A stretch of DNA of 64,000 nt from G965197555 sp965197555 (GCA_965197555.1 OZ240213.1:2728001-2792000); one strand, 5' to 3'. Shown: positions 23,551 to 32,787, counted from the stretch's first letter. Numbers and translations are program-made. Notes: a model not told the origin generated them from the letters alone.

Positions 23551-24936
23551 ATGCCAAACGCTGACCTGGCCCTTATGGCCCACCTGCTGCGACGGGCAGG
23601 GTTTGGAGCAACTTTCCAAGAGATAGAGCAATATTGCGCCGAAGGGTACGAAGCAACAGTGGAAAAGTTGCTCCATCCCGAGTTGCAGCCCGCCATCGAA
23701 GAGGACTTGCTGGAGCGTTACTATACCGACTGGAAGGAGTCCCGTAACATCGAAGGGGCTCTGACCGAGTACGTCTACCGCATGAACGCTTATGCCGGAA
23801 TCAGGCCCCTGCAGGAGAAGATGGGGCTATTCTGGCACGGGCTCTTCGCCACCGGACTGGCCAAAGTGCTTCACGAAAAGACCATGCTCAACCAGATCGA
23901 CATGTTTCGAGATTACGGCTTGGGCAGCTTTAGAGGCCTTCTCATGCAATTGGCCAAAGACCCGGCGATGATTTTTTGGTTGGACAACAACTACAATCAC
24001 AAGGACGCTATTAACGAAAACTGGGGCCGGGAGTTGCTGGAGCTGTTCTCCATGGGGGTGGGTAATTACACGGAGGAAGACGTTAAGGAAGCGGCCCGGG
24101 CATTTACCGGGTGGACCATCGACGACGACAACGTAGGCTCAATTCCCTTTGGCAAGACGCCCTGGCTGTTCCGCTACGACCCGGGGGACCACGACGACGA
24201 TGTAAAGCATTTCCTGGGGTACAGCGGTAAGTTCAACGGCGAGGACATCATCGACATCATCGTACGCCAACCTGCTACGGGCCGCTTCATCGCCAAGAAG
24301 CTGTACCATTTCTTCGTCTCCGACGAACCGGACGAGACAGCCGAAGAGTTTTTGGCTGAAGCATTCACACAGCATCAGTACGATATGCGCTCGGTGCTCC
24401 GTGTTCTGTTCAACTCCGACTTCTTCAAGTCTGAGGGGGCCAGGTTCGCCAAAGTCAAGAGCCCGGCGGAAGTGGTGGTCGGTACCCTCCACTTGTTGGG
24501 CGACTACAAATACCCCAAGTGGGGAATTTTCGATACGGCCCAGGTTTGCCGCTATATGGGCCAAGACTTGCTGAATCCGCCGACAGTGGAGGGCTGGCAC
24601 ACAGGTCGCGAGTGGATCGACAGTGGCAGCTTGGTCGAGCGGATCAATTTCGTGGCAGACCAGGTAGGGAATTTACAGCAGCCCGGCGTTCGAGCCATGA
24701 TCGATGCGTTGCTGGACCGTGGTCCAATCATAGAGCCGGAATTTGTAGTGGATGACTGCCTGGAGCTGATGGGGCAGCTACGGCTTCACGAAAACACTCG
24801 GCGCAAGCTGGTGGAACAAGCCAGAGGCGTCGGCCGTATTCGCACCGATAATCCGAAGGACCGCCAGACCGCGGAGCAGGTGCTCGTGCGCACCATGAAG
24901 ATGATCGGCTCCACCCGGGAGTACCAGTTCGCATGA
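23551..24936 (+). CDS. DUF1800 family protein
   Basis: 461 residues. The DUF1800 pattern runs along the whole length: H-L-L-R-R-A-G-F-G-A-T at the start, then F-W-H-G-L-F-A-T-G, then E-N-W-G-R-E-L-L-E-L-F-S-M-G-V-G-N-Y-T-E-E, A-R-A-F-T-G-W, and a C-terminal P-P-T-V-E-G-W-H-T-G-R-E-W. DUF1800 genes are usually paired with DUF1501 genes, as here; the molecular role is unknown, with an outer-surface or polymer-processing function often assumed. A GGGGG run lies about 7 bases before the chosen ATG. There is no signal peptide. The stop overlaps the next start as ATGA, so it is coupled to the NHL protein. Confidence 0.9.
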   Translation: MPNADLALMAHLLRRAGFGATFQEIEQYCAEGYEATVEKLLHPELQPAIEEDLLERYYTDWKESRNIEGALTEYVYRMNAYAGIRPLQEKMGLFWHGLFATGLAKVLHEKTMLNQIDMFRDYGLGSFRGLLMQLAKDPAMIFWLDNNYNHKDAINENWGRELLELFSMGVGNYTEEDVKEAARAFTGWTIDDDNVGSIPFGKTPWLFRYDPGDHDDDVKHFLGYSGKFNGEDIIDIIVRQPATGRFIAKKLYHFFVSDEPDETAEEFLAEAFTQHQYDMRSVLRVLFNSDFFKSEGARFAKVKSPAEVVVGTLHLLGDYKYPKWGIFDTAQVCRYMGQDLLNPPTVEGWHTGREWIDSGSLVERINFVADQVGNLQQPGVRAMIDALLDRGPIIEPEFVVDDCLELMGQLRLHENTRRKLVEQARGVGRIRTDNPKDRQTAEQVLVRTMKMIGSTREYQFA

Positions 24937-25928
24937 GCGTGCAAGTCGAGCACCCGGTTTCCCTAAACGGCCATTTCCGTTACCACGACGTGGTGGGCCT
25001 GCTATCGGCCGGGGAAGCCGGGTTCAGCAACCCGGCGGCAATTGCCCTGGGTCCGGACAACCTCCTCTACGTGGCCAACCGGGCCAACGCCAGGCAGACC
25101 GAGGCCCTGCGGGTCACCATATGCACCAAAGACGGAGATTACCTAGGCCAATTCAGTGGTTGGGGTGAGGAGGAAGGTCGGTTCATCTGGGTTACCGACA
25201 TCGCGGTTAACCAGCAGGGGCATCTGTTTCTGTCCGACGAGCAAGCACAGCGGATCAGTATTTTCGACAGCCAAGGCCAATTCCTCTACTGCTTCGGCCG
25301 CGAGGGAAGTGCCGATGGTTGCTTTAACCGCCCCTCCGGTATTGGCTTCGCGCCCAACGGCGACCTCTACGTGGTAGATTCGTTGAACCATCGTGTTCAG
25401 AGGTTGACCCAGCAAGGCAGCTTCTTATCCGGATGGGGTAGTTTCGGTACCGGGGAAGGCCAATTCAATCTACCCTGGGGTATTGCCATAGATGGTGAAG
25501 GGGATGTTTACGTCACCGATTGGCGGAACGACCGGGTCCAGAAGTTCGATGAAGAGGGCCGGTTTCTAACCGCCTTCGGCGGTCCCGGCTCGGACGAAGG
25601 AGAATTTGCTCGTCCCAACGGCATTACGGTAGACCGCGATGGTGATATATACGTATGCGACTGGTTGAATGATCGGGTGCAGGTCTTTGACGCCCAGGGG
25701 ACTTACAAAGACACTCTCATCGGCCATTCTGGTGTGTCCAAGTGGGCCCGGACCTACCTTAACGCCAACCCGGACATTGAGGAGAAACTGGAAGGGGCCA
25801 CACAGAACATCGAGCTGAAAAAGCGGTTCTACCGGCCGGTCTCGGTTAAAGTAGACTCGGAGGGCAAGGTATTCGTAGTGGACTGTTACCGGCACCGGGT
25901 CCAGATGTACCAGAAGATCGAGCCCTAG
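24933..25928 (+). CDS. NHL-repeat beta-propeller protein
   Basis: 331 residues made of NHL repeats of about 45 residues, with recurring units such as P-S-G-I-G-F-A-P-N-G-D-L-Y-V-V-D, P-W-G-I-A-I-D-G-E-G-D-V-Y-V-T-D and P-N-G-I-T-V-D-R-D-G-D-I-Y-V-C-D, each followed by N-x-R-V-Q. Five to six blades are visible, enough for a propeller that binds proteins or ligands. An insertion at about 270-300 breaks the last repeats. There is no signal peptide. The gene overlaps DUF1800 by four bases and is followed by DUF1501 after 25 bases, so the three form one operon; the propeller is probably a scaffold for the pair. No enzymatic residues are apparent. Confidence 0.9.
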   Translation: MSVQVEHPVSLNGHFRYHDVVGLLSAGEAGFSNPAAIALGPDNLLYVANRANARQTEALRVTICTKDGDYLGQFSGWGEEEGRFIWVTDIAVNQQGHLFLSDEQAQRISIFDSQGQFLYCFGREGSADGCFNRPSGIGFAPNGDLYVVDSLNHRVQRLTQQGSFLSGWGSFGTGEGQFNLPWGIAIDGEGDVYVTDWRNDRVQKFDEEGRFLTAFGGPGSDEGEFARPNGITVDRDGDIYVCDWLNDRVQVFDAQGTYKDTLIGHSGVSKWARTYLNANPDIEEKLEGATQNIELKKRFYRPVSVKVDSEGKVFVVDCYRHRVQMYQKIEP

Positions 25929-25953
25929 TTGACGGAGATAAGGAGCGCGTTTG

Positions 25954-27081
25954 ATGACTTCAACGACAAAAGACCCGATCCTGGTGGTAGTGCAATTGAC
26001 GGGCGGCAATGACTATATGAACACTTTGATCCCGTACAATGAACCGTTGTACTATGATTACCGGCCCACCTTGGGTATTCCCAATGACCGGGTCCTCTCT
26101 ATCAACGAAGATGTGGGCTTCAATCCAGCCCTGAAACCCATCAAGGACATGTACGACCAAGGGAAGGTGGCTCTGATTAATGGCATTGGCTACCCGAATC
26201 CCAACCGCTCCCACTTCCGCTCAATGGACATCTGGCATACTTGTGAGCCCGACACACATGGGACCGAGGGCTGGCTGGGACGGGTTATCCGCGACTTGGA
26301 CCCCAAAGCCGAAAATGTGCTGACGGGCGTTAATTTTGGGCGGGGCTTGCCTAGAGCCATGGCTTTGAACGGTGTTCCGGTGGCATCCGTGGCTAGCTTG
26401 GAAACCTACGGGGTGTTGACTGGCATCACCGACCCGCAGGAGCGCCTGAACGCCTTGGACGTCTTCTCCCAGGTGTACGCACCGGTGTCCGGAACGGGCC
26501 CCGTCATGGACTACTTGGGACAGACCGGCCTGGATGCTCTGAAGGGCGCCGATATTTTGAAAACGGCGCCTGGTAAATACCACTCCTCGGTTGAGTACGC
26601 CAACAGCACCATCGCCCAGAACCTGCAGGGCATCGCCAAGGTGCTATTTGCTGGTTTGGGGACTAGGATTTTCTATACCCAACACATTGGTTACGACACC
26701 CACGCCAACCAGGGACCTCTCCAGCCCACCTTGTTGACCGATCTTTCCCAGGCATTGTCAGATTTCTGCGCCGACCTGGAGGAACACGGGGCTTCGGATC
26801 AGGTGCTCATATTTGTTTTCACCGAGTTTGGGAGGCGGGTCCGGGATAACGGCTCGGGCACTGACCACGGCTCCGGCGGCCTGGCTTTCATCATTGGTGA
26901 TACCGTGAATGGTGGGATGTACGGCGAATACCCATCACTGAAAGAGGAAGACCTGTTGGAAGGCGATCTGCCGTTTAACACCGACTTCAGAGGTGTTTAC
27001 AGCACTATGATAGAGAAATGGCTTGGCTTGGACCCGGTCCCGGTAGTGGGCGGCCATTTCGAGCAGCCAGCCTTCGTGTAA
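25954..27081 (+). CDS. DUF1501 family protein
   Basis: 375 residues of the DUF1501 family, related to sulfatases/alkaline phosphatase-like folds. Pattern: L-V-V-V-Q-L-T-G-G-N-D-Y-M-N-T at the start, then H-F-R-S-M-D-I-W-H-T, and V-F-T-E-F-G-R-R-V-R-D-N-G-S-G-T-D-H-G at the C-terminal half. These hold the Asp/His residues expected for a metal site. The start is ATG 25954 with AAGGAG about 9 bases upstream. Unlike most family members it begins directly at the first core strand and has no twin-arginine signal peptide, so it would stay cytoplasmic unless a partner carries it. It is the last gene of the DUF1800-NHL-DUF1501 operon. Confidence 0.9.
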   Translation: MTSTTKDPILVVVQLTGGNDYMNTLIPYNEPLYYDYRPTLGIPNDRVLSINEDVGFNPALKPIKDMYDQGKVALINGIGYPNPNRSHFRSMDIWHTCEPDTHGTEGWLGRVIRDLDPKAENVLTGVNFGRGLPRAMALNGVPVASVASLETYGVLTGITDPQERLNALDVFSQVYAPVSGTGPVMDYLGQTGLDALKGADILKTAPGKYHSSVEYANSTIAQNLQGIAKVLFAGLGTRIFYTQHIGYDTHANQGPLQPTLLTDLSQALSDFCADLEEHGASDQVLIFVFTEFGRRVRDNGSGTDHGSGGLAFIIGDTVNGGMYGEYPSLKEEDLLEGDLPFNTDFRGVYSTMIEKWLGLDPVPVVGGHFEQPAFV

Positions 27082-27120
27082 ACCCCAGCATGTATGAAGC
27101 CGCCAGGGTCTACCTCGCCG

Positions 27121-27888
27121 CTACCCTTCCAATGTGACCACTTGGTCCCCAATCGAAACAACGCCAGGTCGTTCGACGACTCCATAGACGCCAAAGTAGG
27201 CTGCGCGGAGGCTGGGACGGTAGCTAATGATCAGCCCCAGAGTGTCTGCGTCAGGCTTCCCGGTCCGCGGGTCATGGGTGGTGATCGCGCATCTGGGATC
27301 GCGAGCGACCATCCGCAACTGTAGCTCGGGCCCAACCTGTACTAGGCTGCCGATCCAACTGTCCTCTTGGTGGGGCTCGCAACCTGTCAGCAGAAAGTTT
27401 GGGCGGAACCTTCTACCTTCGAAAGCCACCGGAGCGCCGGGTCTTTCGCTGAGGGTATCCAACGAAGCTTTGGAAAGCAGGGAGATGGGGTATTCATCGT
27501 AGGACTGCCCCGGTGCGGCAGGCTGGACCAAGTTCACCTCCCGTCCGCAAAACTCGGACAGCGCGGCGTTCCACGGGCCTCTCAGCACTTGGCCCTGAAC
27601 GCGCCTACCCCAAATACGGGTTGCCACGGTCTCGCCCGGGTCCACGAGTCCTTCTATCGTGTCACCGTCCGGAAACCGGAGAGTCAATTGCTGGGTATCA
27701 GCCACATAGTTGGCTGTAATCTGCACCAGAGAACCCACCTCTCGCTGGGTCAGTAGCGCGCCTCGTTGGTCGACCAAATAGAAGCGGCGGTCCTCTTGGA
27801 TGCCGGATGGTTTCACCAGCACTGTTGCAGGCTGCACCAGCCCCAGAGACTTCACCGGGGAGATATAGATGGTGTCAACAGAGGGCAA
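27121..27888 (-). CDS. MOSC domain protein with N-terminal beta barrel (YcbX/mARC-like)
   Basis: 255 residues: a MOSC N-terminal domain (I-Y-I-S-P-V-K-S-L, then D-R-R-F-Y-L-V-D) and a MOSC domain holding the conserved Cys in R-D-P-R-C-A-I-T-T-H-D-P-R-T-G. In this family the Cys binds molybdenum cofactor, and members reduce N-hydroxylated compounds. It lacks a fused ferredoxin domain, so it needs a separate electron donor. It is the downstream neighbour of the HtrA-type protease on the minus strand (21 bases apart), perhaps cotranscribed, and converges on the DUF1501 operon. The Cox-type genes at 16735-18142 also imply molybdenum cofactor use. Confidence 0.88.
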   Translation of the reverse strand: MPSVDTIYISPVKSLGLVQPATVLVKPSGIQEDRRFYLVDQRGALLTQREVGSLVQITANYVADTQQLTLRFPDGDTIEGLVDPGETVATRIWGRRVQGQVLRGPWNAALSEFCGREVNLVQPAAPGQSYDEYPISLLSKASLDTLSERPGAPVAFEGRRFRPNFLLTGCEPHQEDSWIGSLVQVGPELQLRMVARDPRCAITTHDPRTGKPDADTLGLIISYRPSLRAAYFGVYGVVERPGVVSIGDQVVTLEG

Positions 27889-27909
27889 ATAACTTTCCCA
27901 CAGATAGCT

Positions 27910-29283
27910 TTACTGGATAGAGCCGGGCCGCTCGCCCAATGTAACCTGGAGATCAAGACGTTCTCCCTGGTCTCTAAGGACTTCCAGAGTGACTTGGTCG
28001 CCAGGGCGGGACTGGGTGGTCAAATAGACGATCAGATCGTCCATGTCTTTGACCTCCGAACCCTCGATAGCCACTATGACGTCACCTCCCAACGGCACGG
28101 TGCGCCCCTCTATTTCAAGACTACTATCACTGGCCCGCAGACCCGCTTGGTCGGCCGGGCTGTCGTTGGCGACTTCACTTACCATGGCGCCATTGGTCCC
28201 TGGCGGCAGGCCCATCTCCTCGGCCTCTTGGGGGCCCAGGGTAACCCCGGTGATACCCAACCAGGCGTAGTCGTAGCTCCCCTCGCTGATAAGGACGGGT
28301 ATCACCCGTTTGGCGGTATTCACCGGCACAGCGAACCCAATGCCTGAGTTGGATCCGCTGCGGCTAATAATCTGGGTGTTCACGCCGATGACCCGGCCGC
28401 GGCGGTCCAAGAGAGGCCCGCCGGAGTTTCCGGGGTTAATGGGAGCATCGGTCTGGACTACCTGGGGAATCGAGAACGGGCTATTCCCGCTGCGAATAAT
28501 CCGCCCCAATGCGCTCACTATGCCAGTGGTCATGGTGAACTCTTGCCCGAATGGATTACCGATGGCGACGGTTATGTGACCCACTCGCAAAGATTCGCTG
28601 TCGCCTAACGCCACGGGCTTGGTGGGCCCTTCGAAATTCTCTAACTCCAACACGGCAAGGTCGGAGTCCGGGTCAGTGCCCAGCACTTTTGCTTCCACTT
28701 CGGTGTCGTCCGCGAAGGTCACCACCACCCGGTCCGCTCCTTCGATAACGTGATGGTTAGTGACAATGTGTCCCTGGTCGTCCCAAACGAATCCCGAGCC
28801 CTCACCCCGGCGAAAGAACTCATCCGGGATCCTGGGAGCTCGGGGGAAGCCCTCGAACTCCCGCGGAGTGTTCGGCTGGCGGGGCATATTCTCGGGTACC
28901 TCCGACCGGTCGATTCTCTGGGTGACCCGGATATGGACCACCGATGGCAATACGGTCTCGTATATGCGGGTCATTACCGTCTCCTGGGCGGCAAGAACCG
29001 TATCCACGTCCGGTATTTGGGGGGACGTACCGCTTGAGGCAGCAGGCAACGCCTTAGACCCATTTTCAGACGAGGTCTCAGAATACACAGCAGGCAGACC
29101 GGTGGTCTTCCCGTCATTTGTCGCTATTTGGCCCTGGTTGGCTGCGCCGCCGTTAGAGGAGAGAGGCGCCGGGGCACCGCCGTCGCCACAGGCGGCTAAG
29201 ACCAGCATTAAGGCTCCCATAGCAGCGAGCAGAAACCTTGCATTCGAGCATATGAGACCTTTGAAGAAAGTAGAGATATTCAC
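27910..29283 (-). CDS. HtrA/DegP-type trypsin-like serine protease with PDZ domain, lipoprotein
   Basis: About 457 residues from a GTG at 29283, which has CGAGGTAGG just upstream; a longer open frame to 29427 exists but adds no signal-like sequence. The signal peptide ends in a lipobox L-A-A-C-G-D, so the protease is membrane-anchored outside the cell. A linker rich in Ser/Gly/Pro precedes the protease domain. The catalytic triad is visible: His in T-N-H-H-V-I, Asp in D-S-D-L-A-V-L, Ser in N-P-G-N-S-G-G-P-L. A PDZ domain follows (G-I-T-G-V-T-L-G-P, then A-D-Q-A-G-L) with the D-L-I-V-Y-L-T-T end. It degrades or refolds damaged envelope proteins. Regulation is not evident. Confidence 0.93.
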   Translation of the reverse strand: MNISTFFKGLICSNARFLLAAMGALMLVLAACGDGGAPAPLSSNGGAANQGQIATNDGKTTGLPAVYSETSSENGSKALPAASSGTSPQIPDVDTVLAAQETVMTRIYETVLPSVVHIRVTQRIDRSEVPENMPRQPNTPREFEGFPRAPRIPDEFFRRGEGSGFVWDDQGHIVTNHHVIEGADRVVVTFADDTEVEAKVLGTDPDSDLAVLELENFEGPTKPVALGDSESLRVGHITVAIGNPFGQEFTMTTGIVSALGRIIRSGNSPFSIPQVVQTDAPINPGNSGGPLLDRRGRVIGVNTQIISRSGSNSGIGFAVPVNTAKRVIPVLISEGSYDYAWLGITGVTLGPQEAEEMGLPPGTNGAMVSEVANDSPADQAGLRASDSSLEIEGRTVPLGGDVIVAIEGSEVKDMDDLIVYLTTQSRPGDQVTLEVLRDQGERLDLQVTLGERPGSIQ

Positions 29284-29548
29284 CAACCTACCTCGCCGGA
29301 TAGTATTAATAAGATTACGAATCGCCTGCCGCCCGTGGATGCATAGTTTCTCGTCTCCGTCTGTGGGCACATTTATTGCGGCAGGTCCAATTAGTAAGGG
29401 CGATATCATATTGGGCCTGTCTGACACTCATCAACTCGATTTCATAGCATGGGTTGGCGTGGGTGAGTTTCTGTGCTCATAATGTACGCTGATATTCGAC
29501 AGGAGTTGTAGCTACCCGAATTTATGAATCTAACCGAGGGTTGTTCAA

Positions 29549-30238
29549 GTGGCCCTTAACACATCATACGCCAAAGACCCGTTGATTCGCGCTTTCTTCA
29601 GGCTGTCCACCCCTAACGTGTCCGATGCCTTGGACCGGCTGGGGATTGAGGGCGCTCCCCGTGGCATTATTCCCCTGTGGCCGGCCTGCCCTAAGTTGGT
29701 TGGCCGGGCTCTCACCATGAAGCTGGTGCCCACAGACCAGGGCTCGGCCTCGCCGGTGCTCGGGACATTGGAGGCCATCCTTGCCGGACAGCCGGGTGAC
29801 ATTTTAGTCATCGACCAAGGCGGAAGGACCGACGTCAACAGCCTGGGAGGTATCGCTAGCTTCACCGCAGTCCGCCAAGGACTGATTGGAGCGGTGATCG
29901 ACGGCGTGACCCGGGACGTGGACGATATGGAAGGGATGGGGTTTGGTGTGTACGCAAAAGGAGTTATTCAACAGTCCATTCGGAACCGGTGCGCCTTCGC
30001 CGGCCATAGCATTCCGGTGCAGTTGGGCGGGGTCGCCGTGAACACTGGAGACCTGTTGGTGTGCGACCAAAACGGTGTGGTGATTATACCCGAAGCGTTG
30101 GCCCATGAGGCGCTGGAGCTGGCCCAAGGATTCGCTGCGACAGAAGAACGAGTGAAAGACGCCATAAGCCGGGGCGTCGACCCCATCGAGGCCCACGAGC
30201 AAGTTGGTTACGACAGGATGACTCAGGGGCCCGGCTAA
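29549..30238 (+). CDS. RraA family protein (HMG/CHA aldolase-like)
   Basis: 229 residues from a GTG start with GAGG about 9 bases upstream. The RraA/aldolase signature G-A-V-I-D-G-V-T-R-D-V-D is present, together with G-D-I-L-V-I-D-Q-G-G and G-D-L-L-V-C-D-Q-N-G-V-V-I-I-P. The Arg and Asp of the G-x-x-x-D-G-x-x-R-D motif bind substrate and divalent metal in 4-hydroxy-4-methyl-2-oxoglutarate aldolases and oxaloacetate decarboxylases, so a small-acid aldolase or decarboxylase is likelier than the RNase E inhibitor of enterobacteria. A RidA gene follows 31 bases downstream, supporting an amino/keto-acid pathway. Confidence 0.88.
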   Translation: MALNTSYAKDPLIRAFFRLSTPNVSDALDRLGIEGAPRGIIPLWPACPKLVGRALTMKLVPTDQGSASPVLGTLEAILAGQPGDILVIDQGGRTDVNSLGGIASFTAVRQGLIGAVIDGVTRDVDDMEGMGFGVYAKGVIQQSIRNRCAFAGHSIPVQLGGVAVNTGDLLVCDQNGVVIIPEALAHEALELAQGFAATEERVKDAISRGVDPIEAHEQVGYDRMTQGPG

Positions 30239-30269
30239 CCGTCCGAACCAGACTCAAGGAGGTAACACA

Positions 30270-30665
30270 GTGGCCAAGAACATTATCGCCACTCCCAAGG
30301 TGAGCAGGCCCAGCGGAGTATTCTCCCAGGGGGTCAAGGTCCCAGCGGGCAATGTGGTATTTGTGTCCGGCCAAGTAGCTCGCAACGCCCAAGGCGAGAC
30401 GGTGGGGATAGGCGATATCAAAGCCCAGACACGGCAGGTGTTGGAAAATATCAAGGCTATTTTGGATGCAGCCGGCGCCACCTTCGACGACGTGGTCAAG
30501 GTCGGCGTGTTTGTAACCAATATCGAGGAGCAATTTGCTGGGATTCACGAAGTGAGGGCCGAGTACTTCAAGAGTGACTTCCCGGCCAGCACCATGGTCG
30601 AAGTCAAAGCCCTGGCCAACAAAGACTTGATGATCGAGATCGAGGCCATCGCCGTTATTCCGTGA
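30270..30665 (+). CDS. RidA family (YjgF/YER057c) enamine/imine deaminase
   Basis: 131 residues, the family length. Starts at GTG behind AAGGAGGT. Motifs: G-V-F-S-Q-G-V-K-V-P-A-G, F-V-S-G-Q-V-A, Q-T-R-Q-V-L-E-N-I-K-A-I-L-D-A-A-G-A, and a C-terminal M-I-E-I-E-A-I-A. RidA trimers hydrolyse reactive 2-aminoacrylate-like enamines released by PLP enzymes; other Rid clades act in catabolic pathways. The canonical substrate-binding Arg near residue 105 is not clearly present, so the clade is uncertain. The gene is cotranscribed with the RraA-like gene. Confidence 0.9.
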   Translation: MAKNIIATPKVSRPSGVFSQGVKVPAGNVVFVSGQVARNAQGETVGIGDIKAQTRQVLENIKAILDAAGATFDDVVKVGVFVTNIEEQFAGIHEVRAEYFKSDFPASTMVEVKALANKDLMIEIEAIAVIP

Positions 30666-30845
30666 TCAGCTATTGGCCACTCAAAGAGTGCCCCGTGTAT
30701 TCACCCTGCGGCCGTAGGACAAATCCGTCAGAGGTGAACATAATCCCTGTACCTGAGGGTTGAACCCCATCAGGTTGCTACCTCCCAGTCTCCGGTGAAT
30801 GGTTGGTCAGGGGTGTTGGTGAATTGGCAGCCCGCTATGGTGGAC

Positions 30846-31841
30846 CTACTGTGGGGCACAGGTGCGGAGTGTTTCCATAGCCAAGTCTTTCGCGTCTTTC
30901 CCCGACACCCGGGGCGAGATGATTGGTAGTGTGATGCCAGCCCGCCGGTATTCGGAAAGCCTTTCCCTGGCCTCTGTCGCGGTACCTATGAGACCGATTT
31001 TGTCTATCAGCCTCTCGGGTACCAGCTTCAATGCTTCCTCGGTGCGCCCATCCAACCAGGCCCGGCGCACCGCCTCCGTTTCCTCGGCGAATCCAGCCTC
31101 AACCATCAACCTCCGGTACCGAGAAAATCTGGCAGCGTAGTGTGCGATATTGGTTCTTATACCATCCAGCGCACTGCTCTTATCCGGCGAGATGGCGCAG
31201 GGCAGCAGGGTTGAAACTTCGACATCCTCCGGGCTCTTACCCGCCCGTTTAGCGCCGATTGCCACATGGTGGGCCGCGGTCTCGGCGTGGTCCACTGTGC
31301 AGAAGGTCAGAATCGCGCCGTCGGAAATTTCACCGCAGGTCTCCAGCATCTTTGGGAATACCGCAGCCACGAAGATGGGCATCTGGCGGCGTACCGGTTC
31401 GAACCACAGGTCGAACCGGTCAATGTTGAATATTTCACCATGATAGGATACTTCGCCGTCTTTAATAAGGCGGCGAACAATGTCCATGCATTCCTTCAAG
31501 CGAGGCACGGCCCGCGAGAACTCCAAGCCGTGCTCCGGTCCCACCTGGACTTTGTGGCTGGTCCCCAGTCCTAAGATAAACCGCCCTTGGGATAAATAGT
31601 CAACGGTTGCGGCGGCCATAGCGATGGTGGGCGCGCTTCTTACGAAGACGCTGGTTATACTAGTGCCCAGCAGAATCCTGCTGGTGGCGGTGGCGCAGGC
31701 GGTCAGGACGCTGAACTGGTCCCCTCCATGTCCCTCGGCCACCCACGCCGACTCGTACCCCAGTTCCTCCGCTAGTATCACGCACTCGACAACCTCTGCC
31801 GGAGACAACCCAGCAGAGAAACCAACTCCCAAGCGTTCCAT
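30846..31841 (-). CDS. LLM-class flavin/F420-dependent oxidoreductase
   Basis: 331 residues of the bacterial luciferase-like TIM-barrel family. The start at 31841 has AAGGGAGG 7 bases upstream. Pattern: G-V-G-F-S-A-G-L-S-P-A-E at the N-terminus, then S-A-W-V-A-E-G-H-G-G, R-I-L-L-G-T-S-I-T-S-V-F-V-R-S-A-P-T, and G-R-F-I-L-G-L-G-T-S-H. The Gly-rich strand and the G-x-G-T-S turn match the F420-using methylene-tetrahydromethanopterin-reductase-like subgroup more than FMN luciferases. The substrate is unknown. It is a single gene, convergent with RidA. A second LLM protein of another subgroup is at 60590. Confidence 0.9.
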   Translation of the reverse strand: MERLGVGFSAGLSPAEVVECVILAEELGYESAWVAEGHGGDQFSVLTACATATSRILLGTSITSVFVRSAPTIAMAAATVDYLSQGRFILGLGTSHKVQVGPEHGLEFSRAVPRLKECMDIVRRLIKDGEVSYHGEIFNIDRFDLWFEPVRRQMPIFVAAVFPKMLETCGEISDGAILTFCTVDHAETAAHHVAIGAKRAGKSPEDVEVSTLLPCAISPDKSSALDGIRTNIAHYAARFSRYRRLMVEAGFAEETEAVRRAWLDGRTEEALKLVPERLIDKIGLIGTATEARERLSEYRRAGITLPIISPRVSGKDAKDLAMETLRTCAPQ

Positions 31842-32039
31842 GCTCTTACCTCCCTTCGGTGCTAAAAGACCGGCCCAACATAACTGGGTCAACATAAGCG
31901 GGTCTGGTCGCTCTGGAGGCATTATAAATCTGGTTGACCCGACGCGCACGGGGTGTCCTCTTTGCCTTTGCTCTCATCCCGACATCGACTTCCTCGCGAT
32001 CACCCCCTTCCAGCGCAGGTTGGGTTGGGGGAGGGTGCC

Positions 32040-32590
32040 TGGGGATCGGTTTGACGGCATTCGAGCACCGACCTACACTCAACACGTGGACCTGTACCGC
32101 AAGCTTCTACTACGCACCGGTCGCCGGAACCTACCCTGCTTCGGCCCGTCGATGAGATATTGTCGCCATTCCGAGAAACGGCCCACGTTCAAGCCGCCAG
32201 GGATGATGATCCGACGATTTCTTTCCCGACGCCGCCGGATGCCACGTGGGGCGACGTCTCGATCACGTGCATTGACGGCCATACGGTGTCGGTCAAGGTG
32301 AAGTCGGAACACCAGGTGTGCAACTAAACGCAGATGGGCATGAACAACCGCAAAGACGGCAATCCGACCCAGCAGTGGAAACTGCTGGAAGCCTTCGCTT
32401 ACTCCTCGGCGAGATCGACTGGCACAGCAGGAGCGCCGGACTTAAGGTCAAAAAGCAGAAGCAGGAGCTCTCTAGGCGGCTGCGGGACTTCTTCAGGATC
32501 GAGGACGATCCCATCGAATGGGTGAAGGACACAAGGGGCTACTACAGGTGTAAGTTCACGATTCTGCCAGTCGGGGGAGACGAGGGTTAG
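32040..32590 (+). pseudogene. multi-lesion remnant of an unidentified conserved gene
   Basis: Protein-like sequence continues through three reading frames. Around 32060-32110 the frame reads G-I-R-A-P-T-Y-T-Q-H-V-D-L-Y-R-K. A second frame, from about 32115, gives R-P-V-D-E-I-L-S-P-F-R-E-T-A and T-W-G-D-V-S-I-T-C-I-D-G-H-T-V, then ends at a TAA at 32325-32327. The same frame resumes with Q-M-G-M-N-N-R-K-D-G-N-P-T-Q-Q-W-K-L-L-E-A-F-A. Near 32395-32405 it shifts again to G-E-I-D-W-H-S-R-S-A-G and a basic helix K-K-Q-K-Q-E-L-S-R-R-L-R-D-F-F, ending at 32590. One TAA and two frameshifts turn a gene of about 180 codons into fragments. The C-terminal half resembles a winged-helix or DNA-binding helix pair; I do not recognise the family. 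Confidence 0.6.
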
Positions 32591-32787
32591 GGGCTGGCCT
32601 CGCAATGAACTGGAAGTCGGTTGTCCGATCTTCGCCGATCGAAGGAACGTGGACAGAGAGCTCGTAAATAATGTAAAGTGGCCGTTCGGACTGATACGGA
32701 GTGGGCAGTGGTAACCTAGATGAAGAACGACTCAACTCGAAGGCCGATCTCCATGCTCATTGCAAGAGCAGCCGCACCGGGTAACGA

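Noticed and set aside
31624..32301. A 225-codon plus-strand frame
   Set aside because: Mostly antisense to the LLM gene; only its last third reads as protein and belongs to the multi-lesion pseudogene at 32040-32590.
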